From contig NZ_JBFONT020000002.1 in NCBI RefSeq assembly GCF_040779325.2, forward strand, positions 744,001 to 808,000: a stretch of DNA of 64,000 nucleotides. Reading direction: 5' to 3'. Under the pieces are notes generated by a model, which was given only the letters and a program-made list of their open reading frames with translations, was not told the origin of the DNA and made no database searches. This document shows, one piece after another, positions 8,243 through 15,720 of this stretch. Position 1 is the stretch's first letter. Each line of letters begins with the position of its first letter. Source of the stretch: Aestuariibius violaceus (GTDB taxonomy: Bacteria > Pseudomonadota > Alphaproteobacteria > Rhodobacterales > Rhodobacteraceae). Position numbers and translations under genes: made by a program.

Positions 8243-10606
8243 TCACTCCCTAGTTTTCATGACCGAGACAAGGTTGATCTGATCCAGCCTGCGACGGACG
8301 ATAAGAACGGATGCAAGTGCGGCAAGCAGGACAATGAGGCTTGCTGAAGAATAGGTTGATAGGTTCAGGACCAGCGGGATCGAATAGAGATCGCTGGTGA
8401 AACTGTCGCTCATAAGCTTGGCGACACGCCAGCCGATCCACCAGCCGACGGGCTGCGCAATGATGGCGAGCAGCATGATCTCCCCGACGAGGACGTAGCC
8501 GACCTCGCCCCGCGTGAAGCCGAGGATCCGCAGGCTGGCCAGTTCGCGGGCGCGTTCGGACAGCTGGATCCGTGCGCCGTTGTAGGAAACACCGACCGTG
8601 ATGAGGATGCCGAGGATCGCGTAGATCGTCGTGGTGATCAGGATGCTCTGGCTGACCGTGTCCTGAAACCCCTGCCGGTTCTCATCCATCATCGCGTAGC
8701 CGGCAAGTAAGGGCAGATCCTTCAGGCGATCCTGAAAGGCGTCGCTTTCGCGGCCGTCGATCGTGACATTGATGACCGAGATCTGCGGCGCCTGCTGAAA
8801 CAGGCGATCCGCCGCCTCCTGATCCATGTAGGCGCCGAGGCCGAAGTATTGCGTGACAAGGCCAGTGACCGGAAGCGAATAGGTGCCCTGGCGGTTGCCG
8901 AGGAATTCGACCTCAACCAGATCGCCGGGTCGTAACGCCAGTTGCGCGGCAAGACGTTCCGACAGCATGACGCCCTCCGGCGGGGCGTCGATGATACGGC
9001 CGTCTGCATCGACGATGCGGCTTAGGTCGTGACCGGGGCGGCGTGCCTCAATCGCGGTACGCTTTTCCCGATGTTCGTTGCGGAGCACGGCGGTCAGATA
9101 CTGCTGCCCTTCCACCTGTAGCACACCGGGCAGGCGGCGCGCATCCTCAAGCACGTTCTCCGGCATGGAATCGTTGAAGAACAGGACTGCGTCCTGCCGA
9201 TTGGATTGATGGAAAGCCGTGTCGATGATGACATCGAGCGAGTCCGGAAAGAAGTTCGACGCCACCAGGATCGACACCGCCAACGCCATGCCCAGAACGC
9301 TCATCGCCGCGCGGACGGGCCAGCGGATGAGGCTGCGCAGGATCATCATCGTGGGCTGGGTCAACCGGATCGAGGACAGGGTGCGGTCAAGCCAGTTGCG
9401 GTGGAACTTCGGCGGCGCGGGCGGCGACATCGCGACAGCGGGCGACAGGCGTGCCGCCCGCAAGGCCGCGCGGACCGCACCGGCCGACGCCGCGGCGACC
9501 CCGATGATCCCGGAGACCAGGTAGATGTTCCACGACACGTTGTAGACCAGATATGGGAAGTCGAAGAAGTTGGCATAAAGCTCAGACAGCCCGAAGCTAA
9601 GCCAGCTTCCGACGGCCCAGCCGATACCCACTCCGACCACAGCCACAAGACCCGCCAGCATGAGGTAATGAAGCGCGATCGTCACGTTGGTGTAGCCCAG
9701 CGCCTTGAGGAGGCCGATTTCAGTCCGCTCAAGCGTGACGATCCGTCCCATCACCATGTTTACAAGGAACACCGTGATCCCCAGAAAGATCGGCGGCAGG
9801 ACATAGGCGATTGTCTGGAGCTGCGTGATCTCGCTATCGATGAACGAATTCGAGACCTGTTCGGACCGGTCGATCGCCCCCCACGTGCCGTAAGGTTTGA
9901 GGAGGATATCGATCTGGTCGATCACCGGTTCGGCCGGAAAGCCGGGGCGCAGCTTGATCGTGAGATTGTCGAAGGCGCCCGTCCGGTCGAGAGCCGCGGC
10001 GAGGGGCCGCTCAGGCATCCAGACAATCCCGAAATCCTCGCTGTCGGGGATCAGGCTTCCCGGCCCGATCGTGTAGATGAATTCGGGCGACAGCGCCCAT
10101 CCCGTCACGGTGAACTCTCGCTCGGTCCCGTTCAGGTTGGCGGTGAAGGTGTCCCCCGGCCAGAGGTCATTCTCCTCGCCGAAAGGCTCGTTGATCATCA
10201 CCTCATTCGTCGCTTGCGGATCGGGCCAGTTGCCGCGGCGCAGTAGCGGCACGTTGAGAAGCGGTTCACCGACTTCGGGCAGCGAGGTGATGTAGGCAAC
10301 GGTCGCCGGGATCTTGCCAGGAATGTCGAGCGTCGCGTAGGTCGTCACGCGCGCTTCCGCGGCTGAGACGCCCTCGACGCCTCGGATCGCTTCCAGCAGG
10401 GACTTGGGCACGCTGCGCGCATCGGCGAAGACATCGGCGAAGCGGTTGCGTTCGTAGTAAGTGTCACGTGTCTCTTCCAAGGCCCGCGACATACCGAAGG
10501 ACATCAGGAGGACCGCAACACCGGCCGCCATCACCAGAGCGATGGCCAGGAATTGCGGCCAGAGCCGTCCGAAATCGCGCAGGAGCTTTTTGTCGAGCGC
10601 GTCCAT
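8243..10606 (-). CDS. ABC transporter permease with two FtsX domains
   Basis: A protein of about 787 residues. An N-terminal membrane helix precedes a large periplasmic domain (about 45-265). Three helices follow (about 270-390), then a second block with a further helix, a periplasmic domain, and three C-terminal helices (about 660-780). Each half ends in an FtsX-type core (PPIFLGITVFLVNMVMGRIV; ILITVGVSYNGARIQLSERA). This duplicated layout is typical of LolC/MacB-related exporters that act on lipids, peptides or drugs at the outer face of the membrane. ATG at 10606 is preferred; GTG at 10615 would overlap the ATPase gene by 7 bp. The substrate is unknown. Confidence 0.88.
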   Translation of the reverse strand: MDALDKKLLRDFGRLWPQFLAIALVMAAGVAVLLMSFGMSRALEETRDTYYERNRFADVFADARSVPKSLLEAIRGVEGVSAAEARVTTYATLDIPGKIPATVAYITSLPEVGEPLLNVPLLRRGNWPDPQATNEVMINEPFGEENDLWPGDTFTANLNGTEREFTVTGWALSPEFIYTIGPGSLIPDSEDFGIVWMPERPLAAALDRTGAFDNLTIKLRPGFPAEPVIDQIDILLKPYGTWGAIDRSEQVSNSFIDSEITQLQTIAYVLPPIFLGITVFLVNMVMGRIVTLERTEIGLLKALGYTNVTIALHYLMLAGLVAVVGVGIGWAVGSWLSFGLSELYANFFDFPYLVYNVSWNIYLVSGIIGVAAASAGAVRAALRAARLSPAVAMSPPAPPKFHRNWLDRTLSSIRLTQPTMMILRSLIRWPVRAAMSVLGMALAVSILVASNFFPDSLDVIIDTAFHQSNRQDAVLFFNDSMPENVLEDARRLPGVLQVEGQQYLTAVLRNEHREKRTAIEARRPGHDLSRIVDADGRIIDAPPEGVMLSERLAAQLALRPGDLVEVEFLGNRQGTYSLPVTGLVTQYFGLGAYMDQEAADRLFQQAPQISVINVTIDGRESDAFQDRLKDLPLLAGYAMMDENRQGFQDTVSQSILITTTIYAILGILITVGVSYNGARIQLSERARELASLRILGFTRGEVGYVLVGEIMLLAIIAQPVGWWIGWRVAKLMSDSFTSDLYSIPLVLNLSTYSSASLIVLLAALASVLIVRRRLDQINLVSVMKTRE

Positions 10607-10608
10607 GG

Positions 10609-11328
10609 TCACCACGTGATGTCGGCGGGGGCCAGACGTTCCGAATTGACGTCGACGTGGTTGATGCTGCCATCCTGAAACCAGATGACGCGATGGGCCA
10701 TCTTCCGAATCTCGGCGTTGTGGGTGATGACGACGGTGAGCGTGCCGAGGTCGTCATTCACCTGCCGCAACACCTCGAGCACCTGAATCCCCGTCTTGCT
10801 GTCGAGCGCGCCGGTCGGCTCATCACAGAGCAACACTTCGGGACGCTTCGCGACAGCCCGTGCGATGGCGACGCGTTGCTGTTCGCCGCCCGAGAGTTCC
10901 GCCGGGAAGTGATCGAGGCGGTGCGACAGCCCAACGAGATCAAGAGCCTCTGCCGCAGGCATCGGGTTGCGGGCCACGTCGGTGACGAGTTGCACATTTT
11001 CGCGGGCGGTTAGGCTGGGCACCAGGTTGTAGAACTGGAAAACGAACCCAACGTGATCGCGCCGGAACCGGGTGAGACCGCGATCGCGGAGCCCCGTCAG
11101 TTCCAGATCGCGGAACCACACGCGGCCCTCTGTCGCGTGATCAAGGCCGCCAAGGATGTTGAGGAGCGTCGACTTGCCGCTGCCGGAGGGGCCGAGAAGG
11201 ACCGTCAATTCGCCCGCATAGAGTTCCAGATCGACGCCTGCCAATGCAAAGACCTTCACCTCGCCGGTATCGTAGACCTTGGTGAGATCCTTCGTGCGGA
11301 AAACAGTTTCACCATTGGCTTCCATCAT
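10609..11328 (-). CDS. ABC transporter ATP-binding protein, LolD/MacB type
   Basis: A 239-residue ATPase with Walker A GPSGSGKST, the Q-loop FQFYNLVPSLTARENV, signature LSGGEQQRVAIARA, Walker B VLLCDEPTGALD and the switch histidine in VVITHN. This is the LolD/MacB/FtsE branch that partners FtsX-type permeases, which agrees with the next gene. Start codons ATG-ATG at 11328 and 11325 precede the conserved beta-strand. The longer in-frame reading is low-complexity and probably untranslated. It is the first gene of the exporter-phaC transcript. A perfect FNR/FixK box lies about 158 bp upstream in the gap shared with adhP. Confidence 0.9.
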   Translation of the reverse strand: MMEANGETVFRTKDLTKVYDTGEVKVFALAGVDLELYAGELTVLLGPSGSGKSTLLNILGGLDHATEGRVWFRDLELTGLRDRGLTRFRRDHVGFVFQFYNLVPSLTARENVQLVTDVARNPMPAAEALDLVGLSHRLDHFPAELSGGEQQRVAIARAVAKRPEVLLCDEPTGALDSKTGIQVLEVLRQVNDDLGTLTVVITHNAEIRKMAHRVIWFQDGSINHVDVNSERLAPADITW

Positions 11329-11479
11329 CCGGTCGGGCCTGGCCGTGAGAGAAAGCTGCCACCGCGGGGCGAAAGACGGATGGCGGATCCCTGCATTGGC
11401 ATAGGCGCCTCCCCTCCTCTTCTTTCTGTATTGAGCGTTCGGTCCTGCTTCGAAGTATCGCGGGAATGGCCGGCAGGAT

Positions 11480-11493
11480 TTGAGACGTGTCAA
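11480..11493. promoter_or_regulatory. Perfect FNR/FixK box upstream of adhP
   Basis: TTGAGACGTGTCAA is a perfect TTGA-N6-TCAA site inside ATTTGAGACGTGTCAAAT. Its centre is 66 bp before the adhP ATG. The box is also upstream of the divergent ABC-exporter/phaC operon, though at a longer distance. It is a likely site for a FixK/FNR activator. Confidence 0.8.
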
Positions 11494-11552
11494 ATCCGAC
11501 GTGCGCATCGCGTGGGATGAAGGGAAAAACCAATCAAAAACGGAGATCTCCC

Positions 11553-12587
11553 ATGCTCGATGCCCTCCCGAAGACGATGAAAGCCGCTGTTGTACCATCG
11601 CTCGGCGCCCCGCTTGAGATCCGCGAGGTTCCGGTGCCGGAGATCGGACCGGGAGAGGTGCTTGTCCGGGTGCGGGCGTCGGGGGTCTGCCATACGGATC
11701 TCCATGCCGCCGAAGGCGACTGGCCGGTGAAGCCGGAGCCGCCTTTCATCCCCGGCCATGAAGGGGCCGGAGAGGTTGCCGCGCTTGGCAAGGGCGTGAC
11801 GCATCTGAAGGAAGGCGATCGGGTCGGCGTGCCGTGGCTCTACACCGCTTGCGGCCGGTGCGAGCATTGCTCGGGCGGATGGGAGACGTTGTGCGAGAGC
11901 CAGCAGAATACCGGTTATTCGGTCGATGGCGGCTATGCCGAGTTTGTCCGCGCCGATGCCAATTTCGTCGGGCACCTGCCGGATAACCTGGAGTTCGGGA
12001 CGGCCTCACCCGTCCTTTGTGCCGGTGTGACGGTCTACAAGGGCTTGAAGGAGACGGAGGTACGCCCTGGTCAATGGGTCGCGATCAGCGGGATCGGGGG
12101 GCTTGGCCACATGGCGGTTCAATATGCCAAGGCGATGGGGATGCATGTGGTGGCCGTGGATGTGGCTGACGACAAGCTCGACCTGGCCAGGGCATTGGGC
12201 GCGGACGTGACAATCAATGCGGCCAAGGTCGATCCTGCCAAAGAGGTCGCAGCCCATCTTGGCGGCGTTCACGGCGCCCTCGTGACCGCCGTCAGCACCA
12301 CCGCCTTCGCCCAGGCGACCGGCATGCTGCGCCGGCATGGCACGATGAGCCTTGTCGGCCTGCCGCCCGGCACCTTCCCGCTGCCCATCTTCGACGTCGT
12401 ACTGAAGCGCCTGACGATCAGAGGATCGATCGTGGGCACACGGCTCGACCTGACCGAAGCGTTGGCCATCGCCGGAGAAGGCATAGTTCAGACGCATTTC
12501 GACTGGGATGAACTCGAGAACATCAACGATATCTTCAGCCGAATGAAAGCGGGAGAGATCACCGGGCGGACCGTCCTGCGCATCTGA
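11553..12587 (+). CDS. adhP: Zinc-dependent alcohol dehydrogenase, AdhP type
   Basis: A 344-residue medium-chain dehydrogenase that interconverts ethanol and acetaldehyde with NAD(H). Catalytic zinc ligands are in GVCHTDLH and PGHEGAGE. The structural zinc motif is the four-cysteine CGRCEHCSGGWETLC, and the Rossmann loop reads GIGGLGHMAVQ. The ATG at 11553 follows GGAG by about 8 bases; an in-frame GTG further upstream falls inside the FNR box and is rejected. Placement behind a perfect box suggests a role in fermentative NADH disposal or in using alcohols at low oxygen. fixL follows 140 bp downstream on the same strand. Confidence 0.93.
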   Translation: MLDALPKTMKAAVVPSLGAPLEIREVPVPEIGPGEVLVRVRASGVCHTDLHAAEGDWPVKPEPPFIPGHEGAGEVAALGKGVTHLKEGDRVGVPWLYTACGRCEHCSGGWETLCESQQNTGYSVDGGYAEFVRADANFVGHLPDNLEFGTASPVLCAGVTVYKGLKETEVRPGQWVAISGIGGLGHMAVQYAKAMGMHVVAVDVADDKLDLARALGADVTINAAKVDPAKEVAAHLGGVHGALVTAVSTTAFAQATGMLRRHGTMSLVGLPPGTFPLPIFDVVLKRLTIRGSIVGTRLDLTEALAIAGEGIVQTHFDWDELENINDIFSRMKAGEITGRTVLRI

Positions 12588-12727
12588 GTCGCAAGATCTG
12601 ACTACAGAACATCGACACCACGCCATTCGGCGGGGTCAGGAGGCTGTTCCCTCCCCGTTAATCCATGACATACTGAGATCGAACCGCAATCCCGCGGACA
12701 ACCCGGATCGCATTGACCAAGCACCAG

Positions 12728-13885
12728 ATGAACGATCACGAAAACCCGGCAATCTCTGGGACATCCCTGCTTGAACTGATCATTCAAACAGCGCCCGATG
12801 CGATAGTAACCGCCGATGTTCACGGCAGAATCCTGAGTTTCAGCCCCGCCGCGGAACGCATCTTCGGCTATGACGAGACCGAGGTGACGGGCCAAAACCT
12901 GACCCGCCTCATGCCGGAGCCTTATCGCTCGCACCACGATGGCTACATGGCGCGGTATCTCGCAACCGGCGAGAAGAAGATCATCGGCATCGGACGCGAG
13001 GTCAGGGCTCAACGCAAGAGTGGTGACATCTTCCTGGCCGAATTGGCGGTCGGGGAGTTGAAGATAGGGACGTCGCACGTCTTTACGGGCTTCATCCGCG
13101 ACGTCACCGACCGGGCGGAGGCAGAAAGCCACGCACGCGACCTGCAGCGCAGGCTTGACCGGGTTGCCCGAATCCAGATGCTGGGCGAGATGTCCTCTGC
13201 CCTCGCCCACGAGATAAACCAGCCGCTTACCGCGATCTCGAACTTCGCCAATGCCGCGCGGCGATCCCTTGACGGGAAGACGCCGGATCTGGAGCGCGTT
13301 GCGGATCAGGTCAAAACCATTGCCGAGCTTGCCGTTCACGCGGGTGAAGTCATCCGGCGGATGCGCCAGATGATCGACCGCGGCAAGGCGGAGATACGGC
13401 CCGAAAACATCAATGAGATCATTGAGGAAGCCGTTCGCGTCGGGCGGGTGACAAGCGCGTTTCACGAACCTGAGATCGAATTGGACCTGTCCTTCGATCT
13501 TCCCCCTGTGATGGCTGACCGAATCCAGATCCAGCAAGTGCTGATCAATCTGATGAACAACGCCTACGAGGCAGTGACGGGTGATGAGCAACCGCTACGC
13601 ATCATCTCGGACCTGACGAAGACGAATGACCGGATCATCCTCAAGGCCGGGATCACCGCGTCGGAAGTGCAGGTTTCTGTCGTGGATACTGGCCCCGGAA
13701 TCGATCCGGAAATCCTCGACTCGATCTTTGATCCGCTGGTGACAAACAAGTCTTCCGGCCTTGGCGTGGGCCTCGCGGTCTGCCGGTCGATCATCGACGC
13801 CCATGGCGGGCAGATCTGGGCCGTCAACGGTCCCACCGGCGCTGAGTTTCACTTTACGCTTCCGACCGTCGGCCATGGTCAGTGA
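12728..13885 (+). CDS. fixL: Haem-PAS oxygen-sensor histidine kinase FixL
   Basis: A soluble kinase of 385 residues with one PAS domain (about 14-125) and a HisKA/HATPase core. The PAS has the FixL haem pocket: PEPYRSHHDGYMARY places the proximal histidine at H70, with R76 and R90 (GIGR) matching the Bradyrhizobium oxygen-signalling arginines R206 and R220. The position matching H214 is a lysine (K84). The phosphoacceptor is H161 in ALAHEINQPL, and the ATP lid has DTGPGID and GLGVGLAV. Deoxy-FixL phosphorylates FixJ; bound O2 inhibits it. ATG at 12728 was chosen over an in-frame TTG at 12713; neither has a clear ribosome site. It overlaps fixJ by 11 bp. Confidence 0.92.
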   Translation: MNDHENPAISGTSLLELIIQTAPDAIVTADVHGRILSFSPAAERIFGYDETEVTGQNLTRLMPEPYRSHHDGYMARYLATGEKKIIGIGREVRAQRKSGDIFLAELAVGELKIGTSHVFTGFIRDVTDRAEAESHARDLQRRLDRVARIQMLGEMSSALAHEINQPLTAISNFANAARRSLDGKTPDLERVADQVKTIAELAVHAGEVIRRMRQMIDRGKAEIRPENINEIIEEAVRVGRVTSAFHEPEIELDLSFDLPPVMADRIQIQQVLINLMNNAYEAVTGDEQPLRIISDLTKTNDRIILKAGITASEVQVSVVDTGPGIDPEILDSIFDPLVTNKSSGLGVGLAVCRSIIDAHGGQIWAVNGPTGAEFHFTLPTVGHGQ

Positions 13886-14480
13886 CCCAACCGAGATTCT
13901 GATCGTTGATGACGATCAGGCGGTGGCGGCCTCGCTCGAGGCGCTTCTGCAAAGCTGGGGATACCGAACTCGCATCTTCCAATCTGGCGAGGATCTGCTT
14001 GGATGCGCTGATCCGGGTGGAGAGTGTCTTTTGCTGGATGTGCGCCTGCCGGGTATCGATGGCCTGACAGTGCTGGAGGCGTTGCGGACGCGTGGGGACG
14101 TGATCCCGGTGATCCTGATGACCGGGCACGGGGATATCGATATGGCGGTCCGTGCGATGCGCGGTGGCGCGCAGGACTTCATCGAAAAACCCTTTCACGA
14201 TAAGGATTTGATCGATCGAATTAAGACGGCCGTGGAGCTGGTTCAGCCCGAGGCAGAGTGCCGCGCCCGCCTGGCGAAGCTGACCCCGCGCGAGGCCGAT
14301 GTGTTGCGGGAAGTCGTCGCCGGGCACCCCAACAAGATCATCGCCCACCGCCTTGGTATCAGCCCGAAAACGGTCGAACTGCATCGCGCGCGAGTGATGG
14401 ACAAGACGATGGCGCGGAACCTGTCGCAGCTTATTCGGATCGCGCTTCGGGCGGGGGTTGAGGTGGAGGACGTGCCCTAG
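13875..14480 (+). CDS. fixJ: Two-component response regulator FixJ
   Basis: A 201-residue regulator. The N-terminal receiver has acidic residues D12-D14, the phosphoacceptor D55 (LLLDVRLPG), the switch threonine in LMTGHGD and the lysine in IEKPF. A LuxR/GerE-type helix-turn-helix follows (LTPREADVLREVVAGHPNK, then GISPKTVELHRARV). It is translationally coupled to fixL. In rhizobia phospho-FixJ activates fixK, so the FixK-like gene at 661 is the obvious candidate target. The gene converges on the small zinc-finger gene 6 bp away. Confidence 0.93.
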   Translation: MVSDPTEILIVDDDQAVAASLEALLQSWGYRTRIFQSGEDLLGCADPGGECLLLDVRLPGIDGLTVLEALRTRGDVIPVILMTGHGDIDMAVRAMRGGAQDFIEKPFHDKDLIDRIKTAVELVQPEAECRARLAKLTPREADVLREVVAGHPNKIIAHRLGISPKTVELHRARVMDKTMARNLSQLIRIALRAGVEVEDVP

Positions 14481-14486
14481 GGGCCC

Positions 14487-14684
14487 TCACTTCGCCTTGG
14501 GCCAGATTGCGCCCGAGACGATGTTCCACAGGGATGCGCGGCGGTATTTCTGGCCGCAAAACGGACAAACGATCGTTTCATGCGGCGGGACGAAGAGCGT
14601 CGTCTCGTCGTGGGGGCGGCGTTCGGTGCCCGAGCACCGGATCTCATCGCCCCGCACCTCCTTGACGAACGCGTCGTCCCGCAT
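14487..14684 (-). CDS. Small zinc-finger protein, zf-CHCC type
   Basis: A 65-residue protein with C17, a histidine about eight residues later, and C40-x2-C43 in the segment IVCPFCGQKYRR. This spacing fits the zf-CHCC (COG4391) family, related to the NDUFS6/13 kDa accessory subunit of respiratory complex I. Family members bind one zinc ion; their bacterial role is not well defined. The gene starts 6 bp after the Hsp20 stop codon and should share its transcript, so it would fall under the same FNR-type promoter. The N-terminal half is unusually charged. Confidence 0.7.
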   Translation of the reverse strand: MRDDAFVKEVRGDEIRCSGTERRPHDETTLFVPPHETIVCPFCGQKYRRASLWNIVSGAIWPKAK

Positions 14685-14690
14685 GGCCGG

Positions 14691-15194
14691 CTAACCGGCG
14701 GAGACGGCGATCTTCTGGGCCGCCTTGGTGAGTTCCGGCGGTTTGGGAAGCGTGACGGTCAGGACGCCGTCCTTGAAATCGGCCTTGACCTGCGACGGGT
14801 CGATCCCTGCCGGAACCCGGATCGCCCGTTCAAGCTTGCCGTAAGACCGTTCCACAACATGCCAGGTCTTGCCCTTGCTTTCCTCATCCTGATGCCTTTC
14901 AGCGCTGATCCGCAGGACATCGCTATCAAGAGTGACGTCGAGGTTTTCCTCAAGAACTCCAGGGAGTTCTGCGGTGATCTGAATGTCGGTCTCGGTCTCG
15001 CCGACATCGACCTTGAGCCCGATCGCCCCGAAGGTTCGGGCGAGGCCGGAGCGCCAGTTCATCTCGGGGTTCGAGAGGGACCGGAACATCCGGTCGATCT
15101 CATCCTGGAAGGCGCGGAATGCGGGGGGAGACCACGCGGTATCCCCCTCTGCCCGCGGGGTTTCGGCGGCTGCCACCTTGTCTTTTTTCGACAC
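14691..15194 (-). CDS. Hsp20/alpha-crystallin small heat-shock protein
   Basis: A 167-residue ATP-independent holdase chaperone. A variable N-terminal arm (1-55) leads into the alpha-crystallin domain (about 56-150: KVDVGETETDIQITAELPGV) with the conserved DGVLTVTLPKP near its end and a short C-terminal tail. Such proteins bind unfolding polypeptides; relatives are also found on PHA granules, which suits the PHA genes nearby. A perfect FNR/FixK box lies 77 bp upstream of the start. The gene is the first of a pair with the zinc-finger protein. Confidence 0.92.
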   Translation of the reverse strand: MSKKDKVAAAETPRAEGDTAWSPPAFRAFQDEIDRMFRSLSNPEMNWRSGLARTFGAIGLKVDVGETETDIQITAELPGVLEENLDVTLDSDVLRISAERHQDEESKGKTWHVVERSYGKLERAIRVPAGIDPSQVKADFKDGVLTVTLPKPPELTKAAQKIAVSAG

Positions 15195-15270
15195 CTTGAT
15201 CCTCCTTTCGATCCTGCGGTGATGCTGTTCTATCGTGTCGACAGCTTAGCGCTTTTCCGCCGTCCGGGCG

Positions 15271-15284
15271 TTGAGCTTCGTCAA
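15271..15284. promoter_or_regulatory. Perfect FNR/FixK box upstream of hsp20
   Basis: TTGAGCTTCGTCAA is a perfect TTGA-N6-TCAA site. Its centre is about 83 bp upstream of the Hsp20 start on the minus strand and over 430 bp from the GGDEF-EAL gene. The chaperone/zinc-finger pair is therefore the probable target. Confidence 0.78.
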
Positions 15285-15720
15285 CCGGGGCCACGCCCCC
15301 CGCCACAGGTCTGAACGGATGCTGAAGGGTGCGGACGGCGGGTGATGCGGGTTTGGCAAGGTGCCAGGGCGAATCGGCTGTTAACTCTCGCTCAACAAGG
15401 CTGATCGGGGCGTGGGCGTCCCGTCGGACTCCTGTCAGCATTCTGTCGGACACTTTTTCCCCCAGGGTCCGGGTTAACGCTGCGAACGGTTGCGGATGGC
15501 GCAACGAACCGCGAGACAATCGCTGTTTCTTCTTCAGATTGTTTTTCGGGATCAGCCGGACCCGGCTTGGCAAATCAAGTTCGACCACGAGCCTCTCTGC
15601 CCGAGTGCGGCGCCGGTGGGCGTTTGGCGAGAGGCTTTGGTGATTGACGCGACCTGACGCCCGCATTCGCGGCCGACCCGCATTCAGATTCTCGAAAGAC
15701 CTGCCTGCTACGACGTTGTC
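15285..15720. other. 436-bp intergenic region before the GGDEF-EAL gene
   Basis: Open frames cross this stretch on both strands, but their translations are low-complexity and arginine-rich with no domain I recognise. I regard them as chance frames in G+C-rich DNA. Apart from the FNR box at its left edge I see no further palindrome, tRNA or clear terminator. It probably holds the promoter of the GGDEF-EAL gene. Confidence 0.5.

Noticed and set aside
15100..15666. Possible genes in the 15195-15720 gap on either strand
   Set aside because: Translations are low-complexity and arginine-rich, with no ribosome sites or family similarity.
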